The notes: a model not told the origin generated them from the letters alone. 64,000 bases of DNA from Periplaneta americana (GCF_040183065.1 NW_027185533.1:1-64000), one strand, 5' to 3'. Counted from the stretch's first letter, positions 21,749 through 33,082 are shown. Program-made: numbers and translations.

Positions 21749-23180
21749 GGGGGCATGTTTCACAACGCTAACAAATTACAAATTAACAATATACAATTAA
21801 CAACGGAAATATTACATATGCTTGTTAACTGTGTTTCACAATGCAATCTTATTCACTTGTATGTTTTAACGAACTTTACAAAATCGGCGAAACAAACTTA
21901 CAAATACGCATAATTGGTTGAACAAAATCGCCAACGACAGTTTACAAAAATCACTAAGGATCAGAGGTAAAGTAGCTGTAATTTTAGAACTATCGATGGA
22001 CATGTTTATATTTTTTTATATATATTTTATTTAGATTTTGCTACATCGGCGACAACGGAGTTTCGCGGCATGCAATTGGTCGAGCATACCAATGCATTAA
22101 TTAGCCTACGACTTAACTGACGAAAGTTAGCGCGAAATTCATTCAAATAATTGATAAATAATGGATTTGACCCACGTAGTTATATGCAGTTGATAGAGCA
22201 GCTAACATGTCCATCCATTAAAATCAACTTCGCTCTCTGCTGGTCCATCAGTATATTTTATTGTTTCATCCATAACCTCGCCAACATTAGGGAACCCAGC
22301 AGGAGGAGCATAAAAATCCTTTGCCCGAGTAAGCACATTCGGTGATCAATAACCCGCCTCGAGTTTTTTCAATCTTGTAACAACATCAACTACCATGTGT
22401 GAACTTTTGCACACTGTAATCTTATAAATTCCGTTCTTATCTGCTAACGCAGGGAACTGAGAGCTACTATGCAACCAATGCAGTTCTCGCTTTGAGGTTA
22501 GGGCACCACTTTTCCCTTTCAGATGTTGCATGTGATGTCCCATATCTTGTAGGAGAGATTACAGCGAAATGGGATTCGGAACGACTTCAGAATACTGCGT
22601 AAGTAATGCCGACATTGCATTATTAAGTGATTGGTTTTCGGTGCAAAGTTTTTCTTCTTTAAGTGCGAGTATTTATTAAATACGTTCCTCGTATATAAGA
22701 ACTAACGCGGTATTCTGAAGTATAGCGCGGGATTCATTCGAAACCTTTCATTAATATTCGTACAATGATACGAACGTGGCCGGAAAATTCTACGTTAGGC
22801 CTAAATGCAAAATCTTCGTCTGAGTCGCTAGAACTACTCAATAACATCACAACTGCTTCAGTGTAATTCTTAATGGTACCCTGTTACTATAAAATTGATT
22901 TTATACATATGTGTTTATTTTTTTCATTCACAATTAGAAGCTATTTCAACAGGGCTACTGTAGAAAATGTGCTAACTTCACTAGTAAAGTTTAGTTTACA
23001 CGTTTGTAAAATTACTCCTTCGTTGTGAAACAAACATATCACTTGTAAAGAGCGCAAAATTTCATTCGTAAAGATTTGATTTCCTTTGTACAGTCCACCT
23101 TTACAAACAAAGATTGTGAAACAGAAGTTTACAAACAGAGTTCACAATTTCCAAAGATTGTAAACTTTGTGAAACACCCC
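21749..23180 (-). mobile_element. PIF/Harbinger-like remnant (unit 2)
   Basis: Inherited copy of 2301-3732, with the same transposase fragment at 22202-22543 including the in-frame TGA. Confidence 0.6.
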
Positions 23181-24117
23181 ACTGGTGAATCAGCACGCCG
23201 AGCTCGATCGAAATACAACCAGTTACTATTATTTCCCTATCGTTTTTTGACATTTGATTCCGCGTCCTACCCCTTTCATTCGTTACTAACCAACAACGCC
23301 AATAGCAGAAGGTAACGCAAAAACAGTCACCGGTTCCCCGATGCATGGCTTTCTCTCTCAATGTCAACTGAGAGTTAAAAATATTCATTATAATATGCAC
23401 TTTCCACTCACTCCTCAGAATGTCTTCTTTATTTTTATTTATTTATTTATTTATTTATTTTTAAAGATATGTGAGCTACGTACTGTATGTCTGATGTTTT
23501 GCCATCGTACATTCAAATATTTATATTCACTGTACAGTACAGCGAACTGTTTATACTTACTGTACATGCTATAACTACTTCTCCCAACTCCGCTATTGCT
23601 ATATTTCCTAAACTAAACGCTGATATTGAAATAACGCCTGGTCTGATAATGCAGTCTGTTTAAATTTCTACCGACCAAGTTCTGCCCTTCATCATGGGAA
23701 AACAACGAGCTTCTTTAAAGGATACAACTACTAGGACAGAGATATTTTCATTATGGAATTTGTACTACCCACTGAAATGTAGTAACTAATGGGATTTTAA
23801 TTAGCCATATATGTACAGTATATTACATTCTTTACCTAAAATGTCTCTAACTTCTAGGGAGAGCGCGAGGTACGTTCACAATCCCCTGAATACATATTCC
23901 CTTCTTCGAGAAAACGCAGAGAAGTGAACCGTCTCATATGAATATGCTACCAGTCATAAGTTTCAATACGGAGCTGCAAGTACTTAAGAATTATCAATTA
24001 CTCTACAATTATGCAGCGGCGTCATCATCCAAGCTATAGCTGGAATAGGGAAGGGAACATAATATCCCATAAGTCTTATTAGAACACGCTGGAAATAGTG
24101 ACGTAAAAAAAAAAATC

Positions 24118-24235
24118 GCCAACGGCACGTGGTGTTCCCAAGCGGTCACCCATCCAAGTACTGACCACGCCCAATGTTGCTTGACTTCGGTGATCGGACG
24201 AGAACCGGTATTTTCAACATGGTATGGCCGTTGCC
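24118..24235 (-). rRNA. 5S ribosomal RNA (unit 2)
   Basis: Same sequence as the unit 1 gene, with the same T-run terminator on the coding strand just beyond its 3' end. Confidence 0.93.
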
Positions 24236-25059
24236 GATGAAACTGCGTAATCTGTAGGCACTTGAGGACGATGGGATTGGGGTGCACTCGATAAAACCTG
24301 CACTCGCTCACACACACACGTAAACTGCCTGCTTAGACTCTGTACCTAAATTACCAAGCTCGTTGGATGTCATTGGGATAGATGATAAATCTATCTATCA
24401 ACGGCAGTTTGGTTACGTTTCAACGTCACACACTGCTGGATTGACACGGGATTAATAAAACAGCTAGTCGGCATTCTAAGTTAAGCCACAGGTGGATTGT
24501 TGTTCAACAGCGGAGCCTCCTTTCAACCACATGGTTGTGGAACTGTAGTCGGATTTTCGACATCATTTTCATGCCATACTACGGAACTTCACACAAACTT
24601 CAATTCACTTCTTGCACCGGCGGCTACTACGAATGGACTGAAGCTCGCTACTGACTAGGGGGGGGGGGACATTTGTCTCTTGATGGATTACGTGACAGAT
24701 ATATAAAGTATCAGTCGTATGTTATGAACCCGAGTTTCAATAAAGATAGATTACCCGTATGTCCACAGATTCTCAGTAGTGGCCTGCGGAAGGATTATGA
24801 CCGCGGTCGACAAGTTACCTTCTAAGTTGTTTTCCCTCAACAATTAATGCTGCCAAGTGAGTAGGAATGACACCGCGCTCTCATATAAGTCGTACGAAAC
24901 TATTAAGGAAACGAATTTGCCTCGTGGATCCAAGTCTCCCATGGACTGCCTATAATGTATTATCTATCCTAGAAGTGTTATCGGGGTGATTATTTAAATT
25001 TTCACTCGGTGGGAAACGCTGTTGTTCTTCATTCATCTACTCTGTTATGAATAACTTGT

Positions 25060-25075
25060 GGCCCTTAAAAGGGCC
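25060..25075 (-). terminator. Histone 3' stem-loop of H2B (unit 2)
   Basis: Sense GGCCCTTTTAAGGGCC. Confidence 0.9.
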
Positions 25076-25105
25076 GGTTGCTGATTCCCTAGCAAGCACT
25101 CCCGC

Positions 25106-25477
25106 TTACTTGGAACTAGTGTATTTTGTGACGGCCTTGGTCCCTTCACTGACGGCGTGCTTGGCCAGCTCACCGGGTAGCAGGAGACGGACGGCTGTCT
25201 GGATCTCCCGACTGGTGATGGTCGACCGCTTGTTGTAATGCGCGAGCCGCGAAGCTTCCGCGGCGATGCGCTCGAAGATGTCGTTAACGAAGCTGTTCAT
25301 GATGCTCATAGCCTTTGAACTGATTCCCGTGTCTGGGTGAACTTGTTTCAGAACCTTGTAGATGTAAATGGCGTAGCTCTCCTTCCTCTTGCGCTTCTTC
25401 TTCTTATCGCCCTTCGAAATATTCTTCTGGGCCTTGCCGGCCTTCTTGGCAGCCTTTCCGGAAGCTTTGGGGGGCAT
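25106..25477 (-). CDS. H2B: Histone H2B (unit 2, separated from its promoter)
   Basis: The 123-residue protein is identical to unit 1. The ATG at 25477 is used. An in-frame extension into the LINE tail (25478-25522) has no ATG and would encode a run of arginines from the TCG repeat, so it is unlikely to be real. A LINE 3' end sits 24 nt upstream of the ATG, and the TATA-like box is now beyond the far side of the element, near 31270. The copy is probably silent, or is read as the tail of a promoter-driven LINE transcript. Confidence 0.96.
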   Translation of the reverse strand: MPPKASGKAAKKAGKAQKNISKGDKKKKRKRKESYAIYIYKVLKQVHPDTGISSKAMSIMNSFVNDIFERIAAEASRLAHYNKRSTITSREIQTAVRLLLPGELAKHAVSEGTKAVTKYTSSK

Positions 25478-25487
25478 GGTGCTCGTC

Positions 25488-25501
25488 TGATGATGAGCCC
25501 G
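25488..25501 (-). repeat. Target-site duplication, H2B-side copy (unit 2)
   Basis: TGATGATGAGCCCG, repeated at 31243-31256; single in units 1 and 4 (6041-6054, 63057-63070). Confidence 0.92.
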
Positions 25502-25512
25502 ACGACGACGAC

Positions 25513-25577
25513 ATTTGGACACAGAACATCTGTGCCGTGGACCTGCTTTAGGGATTTTGTATAACCCTTTTCAGGTC
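25513..25577 (-). ncRNA. Predicted 3'-end RNA structure of family B LINE
   Basis: On the sense (minus) strand: outer helix GACCTG with CAGGTC (25572-25577 and 25540-25545), inner helix AGGG with CCCT (25565-25568 and 25550-25553), A-rich internal loops, then a second hairpin with stem CACAGA/TCTGTG (25529-25534 and 25520-25525). It is followed by about 18 nt to the end of the TCG tail. Same architecture as families A and C, with different outer-helix bases. Confidence 0.65.
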
Positions 25578-25653
25578 TTAGATTTTGTTGTGTTATAGAT
25601 AGTTTTGCTTGAAGAAGAAAGCACGGGGGAGAGGTTGTTTGGTGTGTGGTTGT

Positions 25654-28455
25654 CTAGTGCTGCCTTGCTAAGTATTCTTGGTGGTCATTCATCAGACGGG
25701 AGACTGTGAGGTGGGGCTGACCGGGTGGTATTGTTTGGAAGAGTACAGAGGTGAAATTTTTATTAATAGCTTTATGTGTGTATTTTATGTTTTTGTGTTG
25801 TATATATAGGGTGATGGGTTTGATGTTAGAGATGGTGTATACTGTTCTATTTTGTGTGTTTCGTGGCAGTTGAAATGTTTTGCGTAGAAGTCTACGTTCC
25901 AGTGATTCTAATTGAGAAAGTTGAGAGTTAGATACTCTGGAGAACAGCTGGGACGCGTGTAAAAGTGACGGTCGGATAATTGATTTGTAAATTAGAGCTG
26001 TTGTATGTGGCCGGCACCCTGGCTTTGCTTGGTTGCCTGCGACGTTGTAGAGGAGTTTGATGGCGTTTGTGATGCGTGATTTGATGTTGATGACGTGACG
26101 GTGTAGTTTCAGTTTGTTTGATATGGTGATGCCGAGGTATGTGATGTGGTTGGTGTATGGGATTATGGAGTTTTTGCAGCGGATGGCATAACGATCTCTC
26201 ATGAGTTTTTTGGGGTAGCGTCTCTTTTTTAGAATCATTGTTTGTGACTTTGCAGGATTGATTCTCATGCGCCACATGTCTAGCCAGACGTTTAGGTTCC
26301 GTAGTGTTTCGTTGACATGGCTGTTTGTGTATCTGATGTCGTGGGCTGTGGCTGTGATAATAATGTCGTCAGCAAATTGTCCGATATGTACGCCTTCGCG
26401 GGGTGGGATGGGGATGTCAGAAACATATATATTGAAAAGGATTGGGGAGAGTACTGTGCCCTGTGGGACTCCGCCTTCAATTTGGAATGGTTGGGATAGG
26501 GAGCTGTTAATTTTTATGTGGGCGGTTCTGTTACGAATAAAATCTGATAGCCAGCGGGTTAGGGGTGGGGGAAGGCCGATGTTGTGTAGCTTATATCGTA
26601 GTCCGTCATGCCAAATGGAGTCAAATGCTCTGGTTGTGTCGATTGTCACCACTGTTGATGTCATGTGTCTCTCAAAGCCGGATTCAATTGGTGTCAAGAT
26701 TTTGAGGATTTGGTCTGGGATTTCTATGCCTTTTCTGAATCCGGCTTGTGTGTCTGGGATGATGTCATTGTCCTCAATGAAATGGTGTAGTCTATTGTTT
26801 ATGATTCTTTCCATTAGTTTGCAGATGGTCTGGGTCAGGCTGATTGGTCGATAGTTGTTTGCGTCAGTGGCGTCTTTGTTAGGTTTTGGAAACATAAGTA
26901 TATGTGCGAGCTTCCATCGGGCTGGTAGTGCGCCAATATACAGACTTGCTGTAAACAAGTTAGCGAGGTAGTTTAAGGCTGTGGGAGGATAATTTTTGAA
27001 GAGTATATTGTGAATGCTGTCGGGGCCGGCTGCGGTGTTTCGTGTTTTGTGAATGGCATGTTCTATTTCTTGTGTCGTTATGGGCGCTATGATGGGGTGA
27101 TCCAATGGTTGTGGTTCGTAAGGTATGCGCAAGGGATTAAATATGTCTGGGTTGTTCTCGATTTGTGCGGTGATTGCATTGTAGTGTGGTTCATTGTAAT
27201 CTGGATGGTGTGGGACGGTGTGTATTCGGGATAGGATGCGGTGGAAGTGTTCCAGTTTGTCTTCTGTGTTGAATATGACTTCATGTTGGTTTATGAGAGG
27301 ATATTGTGGGAAGGTGTTGCCCTTTAACTTGTTTATCAGTTTCCAAAACCTACCAGGGTTGTCTTTGTGATTAGAGTTTAGCTGGTTGATAATGTTTCTC
27401 CATTTTGTCTGTTCGTAGTGTTGTATTGCATTCCGAACGTCCTGTTGGAGTTTTCGGTAGAGTCTTCTGTTATCATCACTGTGGTCTCTCATATACAGTC
27501 TGTGTGCTCGCCGCTTGGTCTTGATAATGTCGATGATATACGGGGGTAATCGTCTTCTTATTGTTCCGTCATTTCTCGTGCGCGGCACCGCTTTGTCTCT
27601 AGCGTCACACGTAACTTTTAGCAGTATTTCGTCCGCATTTTCAAGGTCTTCTAACGATTTGATTTCTGAGGGAGGGGGGAGGTTCAAGTCAAAGTATTCT
27701 GTAAATGTATCCCAATCCGATTGATGATATTTATAACTTTTTCTAGGGGTAATTGGGGCTGTTGGGCTCCAAATGGGGGTGGTGATTTTTAGTTCGATTG
27801 GGCAATGGTCGCTGTTCAGTGGGGGAAGAATTTCGGCCTGGAGCACTCTATTAAATATTGGTGGTGTTGTCAGTATTCTGTCTGGGGTTGTGGCGTGGAT
27901 ATCGTTGACTGTTTGTGGATATCTAGTTGGGGCTGTAGGTATTAGTTTGAAGTCGGTGCGGTGAAGAATAAGTTCTAGTTGTCGCCCTGCTGCGTTTGTC
28001 CTTCTGTCTCCAAGTGCAATGTTGGATGCATTCAGGTCGCTGAGTATTATGGATTTATGATTTGTGTTGAGATGGTTGATGAGTGGCGTGGGGAATGGCG
28101 CGTTTGGTGGGACGTAGAGTGTGGTGATGAATATGGGGTAATTGTGTATGGCGAGTTTGATAGTGACATGTTCAAAGTTGTTGAATTGTGGAGGGTTCGT
28201 GACGTCAGTTATAGGAAGTGTGTCGCGACAGAGTAAAGCAACTCCCCCTCCTCGGCGATTTCTGTCTTTACGGATAAAACGATATCCACGCATTGTAAAT
28301 TTATCATTCACACCTAGATGGGTTTCATTTAGGCTAACTATGTCCGGGTCGCGTTCCAAAATTAAGTGCTCCAGTTCGGTGCGATTACCGTAAAGGTTAC
28401 GTATGTTGCTGTGTATAATAGTCAGGTCATGTCTCTGTCGTGCGTGGTGGCCCAT
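25654..28455 (-). CDS. LINE ORF2 protein, family B (endonuclease and reverse transcriptase)
   Basis: A 933-residue protein. The endonuclease begins at HDLTIIHSNIRNLYG, with NETHL, SDLNAS and SDHCPIEL as catalytic blocks. The RT shows AAGPDSI, FPKPNKDA, NYRPISLTQT, TIDTTRAFDSIW, GVPQGTVLSP, LFNIYVSDIP and FADDI. No RNase H. The start ATG overlaps the ORF1 stop in TAATG, so the ribosome may reinitiate without scanning. The frame is unbroken. Confidence 0.93.
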   Translation of the reverse strand: MGHHARQRHDLTIIHSNIRNLYGNRTELEHLILERDPDIVSLNETHLGVNDKFTMRGYRFIRKDRNRRGGGVALLCRDTLPITDVTNPPQFNNFEHVTIKLAIHNYPIFITTLYVPPNAPFPTPLINHLNTNHKSIILSDLNASNIALGDRRTNAAGRQLELILHRTDFKLIPTAPTRYPQTVNDIHATTPDRILTTPPIFNRVLQAEILPPLNSDHCPIELKITTPIWSPTAPITPRKSYKYHQSDWDTFTEYFDLNLPPPSEIKSLEDLENADEILLKVTCDARDKAVPRTRNDGTIRRRLPPYIIDIIKTKRRAHRLYMRDHSDDNRRLYRKLQQDVRNAIQHYEQTKWRNIINQLNSNHKDNPGRFWKLINKLKGNTFPQYPLINQHEVIFNTEDKLEHFHRILSRIHTVPHHPDYNEPHYNAITAQIENNPDIFNPLRIPYEPQPLDHPIIAPITTQEIEHAIHKTRNTAAGPDSIHNILFKNYPPTALNYLANLFTASLYIGALPARWKLAHILMFPKPNKDATDANNYRPISLTQTICKLMERIINNRLHHFIEDNDIIPDTQAGFRKGIEIPDQILKILTPIESGFERHMTSTVVTIDTTRAFDSIWHDGLRYKLHNIGLPPPLTRWLSDFIRNRTAHIKINSSLSQPFQIEGGVPQGTVLSPILFNIYVSDIPIPPREGVHIGQFADDIIITATAHDIRYTNSHVNETLRNLNVWLDMWRMRINPAKSQTMILKKRRYPKKLMRDRYAIRCKNSIIPYTNHITYLGITISNKLKLHRHVINIKSRITNAIKLLYNVAGNQAKPGCRPHTTALIYKSIIRPSLLHASQLFSRVSNSQLSQLESLERRLLRKTFQLPRNTQNRTVYTISNIKPITLYIQHKNIKYTHKAINKNFTSVLFQTIPPGQPHLTVSRLMNDHQEYLARQH

Positions 28456-30455
28456 TACGTGGTGGTGGAGGAGCTCGGGCGTACATCGGTGTTGCTTCGG
28501 TCATTAGCTCGACAAGCGTTATCATTCGTGCGGGTCTTATGTTGGGGAGGGAAGTTCATGGGTTCTATGGTCACTCTCAGTTTTTTATCGATGAAGTTGT
28601 GCAGTACACGTTTTTTGAGGATCTTTTTGGCTGTAGTATTAGCCGTTTTGAGTGTAGCCTTCCTCTTGACAGGAGTTTCATCAGACGCCAGGAGTGCTAC
28701 TATGAAAGTCATGAGTTTGTCTTCTAGGGCTGAGATCTTGTCGTCTATGTATTTTTCTAGGTTTTTGGTTATTGTCTTGACTGTCTCTAGGTCGACCGGT
28801 ATACTGTCGTCTGTTTTCTTGGATGTCGTGGCTTTGCGTGCTTCTGGGGTGGGAGTGGGATGAGGTTCTGGGATGGCTAAGGTTTTCACTGGTGAGCTGG
28901 TAGTGATGTTTGGTGTACCCTCTCTTGTGATTGAGGCGAATGTTGTGTTGTTGGGGCTTTGTGAAGGTGTTGGTATAAGAGCGGGGAAGGCTTGTGAGGG
29001 TTTGATGGGCGGGGTGGGGGATGAGGCTAGGATTGCCACATGGCGGGGTTTGTTTTCGAGAGGTTGTAGGGATTGCGGGTTACGTGGGTATTTGGTGCAT
29101 ATTATTTGTCCCGTATAGTGGTCTTTGCTGTCGCAAGTGGCACAGTATTTCTCGTTGGTCGTATGCTTTGTCTTGCAGATATTAGGATTCTGTCCACATT
29201 TGTGGCATTTAGGGATGTTGTTGCAGGTACTGTTATCATGTCCGTATTGCGCGCATTGTAAGCATGGGCGTAGTCTTACGAATTCTTTCGAAGGTTCGAC
29301 TCTGTAGAACTTTCCGCATAGTAGCACGCCTCTCAACATGGCGTCTGAAGTTTCCACGTCTTCGAGGAAAGCTCTCACTAACTGGGTTTCGGTTCTGGTC
29401 TGTGCCGAAATGATCCTTGCTACGTTTTTGACTTTGTAGCCTTGGTCGAGTAACTCTTGTTTGAGAGTGTCCATAGAAATGCTGTGTTCAATAGACTTTA
29501 TGACCACGCTGATATCTTTGGGAGGGGGTGGCTGAGTGGCTGACATGTGTGCTGGCATGAGAATCAATTTTGCATGTGGGCCGAAAGAGTCAGGGGGTAT
29601 GGCGTGGACGAACTTTTCTGCGGTCTGTATGTTAGGAAAAAGGAGAGTGGTAGTTCTTGTGGTGTATGCCCAGAAATATCTAGGTGTAGGGATCTGTAGA
29701 TGATTTTGTGTGATTAGGTCTTTGATGAAAAAGGGGTTGTTGGTGTTTAATGAGTGATTATGGATTTTTACAGTGTATTTTTGTTCAGAAGAGGCAGGAT
29801 CGGTGTGGGTGGATGTTTGAGGGATAGCTGGAGTCAGGACAGGTTTCCTTTTGGCATGGGTTACGGTTTTCCAATCGTTTTCGCTGGGGTTTGGCGGGGT
29901 TTCTGGTACTGGAGAAGGGGGCAGGTTGGGAGTGCGGGTTCTGTCCAACGCCGTAAGCCAAGGTGCCGTAAGGGTTGAATTTGGTAGAGCTTCAAATATA
30001 GCTTTAGGGCCAAAATATAGAGGGCTGAATTTAGCTGAGAATTTGGAGAGCTGTTCTCTAGAGCTGAAAATTACCACCCGGTCTGTTTGCGAAAGAAGGT
30101 GAGAAGTGAAAGTTAGGTCATTTTGTTGCTTCAATTCTCTAAATGCTGATTTCGTTCCCCGCCTGATGAAGAGCCCTCTGTCTGATTCAGTTGGAGAAAA
30201 ACTATTGAGCAGTGTAGATATGACGTTCTCTGAATCAGTTTCACTGTTAGAGTCTGTCGTCTGGTCAGCACTAGACATACCTGTTTTCACTGGCTTGGTG
30301 TCGCTGAGTTGGGTTGGTCTCCTCCGCTTCTGCTTCTTTTTCGGCTGTGGTGTGGCAAATGTAGGCTTCACGTTGGCTGATATGTCGGTTGAGGTGGAGG
30401 CTTGGTCTAGATGGGGTGATGGTGGAGGTTGGCCACTTTCTTCGTTCTCCTCCAT
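28455..30455 (-). CDS. LINE ORF1 protein, family B (gag-like)
   Basis: 666 residues from the ATG at 30455 (MEENEESGQPPPSP). I chose this ATG over an upstream GTG because the family C ORF1 begins the same way (MEDDEECGQPPP). A basic stretch KKKQKRRR near residue 40 could be a nuclear localisation signal. Two modules with the pattern (L/A)(S/E)KF then FGP lie at about 127-155 and 270-298. An RRM-like segment follows (about 314-388, DISVVIKSIEHSISMDTLKQ), then CLQCAQYGHDNSTC, CHKCGQNPNIC and CATCDSKDHYTGQIIC knuckles. The C-terminal NLEKYIDDKISALEDKLM region may form a coiled coil. Confidence 0.9.
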   Translation of the reverse strand: MEENEESGQPPPSPHLDQASTSTDISANVKPTFATPQPKKKQKRRRPTQLSDTKPVKTGMSSADQTTDSNSETDSENVISTLLNSFSPTESDRGLFIRRGTKSAFRELKQQNDLTFTSHLLSQTDRVVIFSSREQLSKFSAKFSPLYFGPKAIFEALPNSTLTAPWLTALDRTRTPNLPPSPVPETPPNPSENDWKTVTHAKRKPVLTPAIPQTSTHTDPASSEQKYTVKIHNHSLNTNNPFFIKDLITQNHLQIPTPRYFWAYTTRTTTLLFPNIQTAEKFVHAIPPDSFGPHAKLILMPAHMSATQPPPPKDISVVIKSIEHSISMDTLKQELLDQGYKVKNVARIISAQTRTETQLVRAFLEDVETSDAMLRGVLLCGKFYRVEPSKEFVRLRPCLQCAQYGHDNSTCNNIPKCHKCGQNPNICKTKHTTNEKYCATCDSKDHYTGQIICTKYPRNPQSLQPLENKPRHVAILASSPTPPIKPSQAFPALIPTPSQSPNNTTFASITREGTPNITTSSPVKTLAIPEPHPTPTPEARKATTSKKTDDSIPVDLETVKTITKNLEKYIDDKISALEDKLMTFIVALLASDETPVKRKATLKTANTTAKKILKKRVLHNFIDKKLRVTIEPMNFPPQHKTRTNDNACRANDRSNTDVRPSSSTTT

Positions 30456-31242
30456 GTCGTTAGTATTTGCTTTTGCACAACTCAGAACGGAACTCACAGA
30501 AAACTATCCCGCGCGATGCTATGCACTGGTTGTTGCTCTACAGTACAATCACACTGGTGCAGCACTAGTCGATATTTCCTCGCCTACAACACTGTATATG
30601 TCGAGCGGGGCTCACTGCGTTTATCGTTATGGGTTCATCCAGTGAACAGCAACATGCAATGTTACGGTTTCTCGTTAAAAGAGAGTTACCGTACAATATT
30701 TTAAAACAAAAATGAGGATGAGCACAGAAGTTCACACACACTGAGCAGGTCTCTCTTCCGCGGCAAGTCTAAAATGTTCCCTGGTAATCAGCTACACTCA
30801 ATGTTACTCAATGTTACGGTTTCTCACTTTAAAGTTAGTGTACAATAATTTAATAATAATGATGAGCACAGAGGTTAACACACTTAGGAGGTTTCACTCC
30901 TGCGACAAGTCGGCAAAGTTTCCTAGATAACACTCAGTACGTGGCGATCCACTAGGCAGCGACTTGGTCGCCAGTGTCTTCTTGATCACCAACTGATTCG
31001 CTTCAGTCTAGGGGGCCGAGATAGCATTATAGCCAAACACAAGTTATTAAATATGAGAATAGATACAATATTACTGATATTCCAGTCTTGCTAACACTCA
31101 CACATGTTCACAAGGCACTATAATTCAAGTTAAATTCTAATCTTACACTGCACAATTGAAAATTACGAATAAAAATGCGTGAAAACTACGCGGCCACAAC
31201 ACGCCGTCCGACCTATGCCGCCATTGATCGATGAATGTGATG
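30456..31242 (-). promoter_or_regulatory. 5' UTR of family B LINE with two tandem monomers
   Basis: About 0.79 kb. Two diverged tandem copies start with CAATGTTACGGTTTCTC at 30657 and 30809 (period about 152 bp) and share ATGAGCACAGA, then TTCCC/TTTCC tracts. The whole region is much more similar to the family C 5' UTR than the proteins are. Tandem 5' monomers serve as promoters in some other LINEs; that role here is inference. Confidence 0.65.
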
Positions 31243-31256
31243 TGATGATGAGCCCG
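31243..31256 (-). repeat. Target-site duplication, promoter-side copy (unit 2)
   Basis: TGATGATGAGCCCG, followed directly by the native promoter sequence GAGGGAG. Confidence 0.92.
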
Positions 31257-31841
<585 letters not shown>

Positions 31842-31859
31842 GCCCCTTCTCCGTAAAAC

Positions 31860-31875
31860 GGCCCTTTTAAGGGCC
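31860..31875 (+). terminator. Histone 3' stem-loop of H2A (unit 2)
   Basis: GGCCCTTTTAAGGGCC. Confidence 0.9.
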
Positions 31876-33066
31876 CCACTAACCTCACAAAAGTCAGAAA
31901 TAGCCAGTATTGTTAATCCTCTCTCACGGCTTCGTAATGTAATTTCATTACGCGTGTCAACTTTCTCTCTCTCTCTATACCGGTGGGCTGATTTAATATC
32001 ATCATTCTGTAATTTTGTGCTCTGAACGATGTCGTTGTCCCAGGTTCGCACTGAAGTACTTGAAACCGTTGTACATTTACTAGGCTATTGTGTGATAACA
32101 CATTATACTGATGCATATAGAAAGGTTTCATTATTATTATATAATTTAACACAATACGAGTTAAATTAGATGATGATGCCAAGGTACATAGTTGGCTTCG
32201 AAATTTATGTAATATATTTCTATCATATTAGAGTAATGGAGATTATCGTGAAAATAATCACAAGTCCCCTTCTTTGGTGCCCATCGTGGTTTTAGACATA
32301 TACGTTTGAATATACTAGTTTACTTTACTACATACTACGAATGAAACTAATTTTGAATAAGAAATCGATAACTGGTGAACAACTTACGGCGTTATAATAG
32401 AGTTCCTAATGCGTTTGTTTGTTGGTGCACATATTGGCCGCACGCGCAGGAACCCCAATACTGAGATGATGACATGACCTTCTCGTAGGAATCGAAGGCT
32501 TTGACAATTTGCGTTCGAATTTCCCCTCTCTCTGTCGTTTCGTTCGAACCGAAATGACGCAAGCTATACGTGGAAGTTGTCTGACAGGACGAAGTCCTGT
32601 GTTCTGACATGCGATGTGTACCTCTTCTCCCCAGTGTTTACCACACTGGATTCCTATGACCTAAAAGTTGGCATTGCAAAAACGTGGTGATGTGATGTTC
32701 AGTATGTGTCAATCCCCTCGGTTCCTTGTTACGGTCTGGTGAGCATTGCCTACCTGCGTTGTCATATTACCCACCAATTCTTCGGACAGTGATTATTGAC
32801 TTACAGAAGTTTACAGTAACAGGTAACATAATCCGAGGAGCAAGGCTTCACAGAGGAATCCGGTCTTTCCACTTGATATACCAAGCGTTGGGGTCAGACC
32901 CATTTGAAAAACGGAGAGGCATTTCTTACAACGTCTTTTGCTGATACTGAAGTGCCCCTACGAAATAAGTTCTGTTTTCCGCACTGGCCTGTTGAGCTAG
33001 TGGTCACACAGTAAAGGTGAATTAAATTAATCTCGACAACTACTGCCCTTTTTAGACGGATTTTAT
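31876..33066. other. H2A-H4 spacer (unit 2)
   Basis: Same as 13193-14383; nothing recognised. Confidence 0.5.
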
Positions 33067-33082
33067 GGCCCTGAAAAGGGCC
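33067..33082 (-). terminator. Histone 3' stem-loop of H4 (unit 2)
   Basis: Sense GGCCCTTTTCAGGGCC. Confidence 0.92.

Larger units (their letters stand above)
25502..31242 (-). mobile_element. Full-length Jockey-type LINE inserted at the H2B start site (family B)
   Basis: A 5741-bp element flanked by a perfect 14-bp duplication, with open ORF1 and ORF2 on the minus strand. It is in the same direction as H2B and lies between the H2B TATA box and the H2B leader. The 3' end is a (TCG)n tail, not poly(A). The ORF2 is related to family A by eye (shared HDLTIIHSN and NRTEL blocks) but well diverged. It looks intact and recent. Confidence 0.93.

Noticed and set aside
25478-25522. N-terminal extension of H2B into the LINE tail
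   Set aside because: It starts at GTG, has no ATG, and encodes a run of arginines from the TCG repeat. The normal H2B ATG and N-terminus are conserved in all units.
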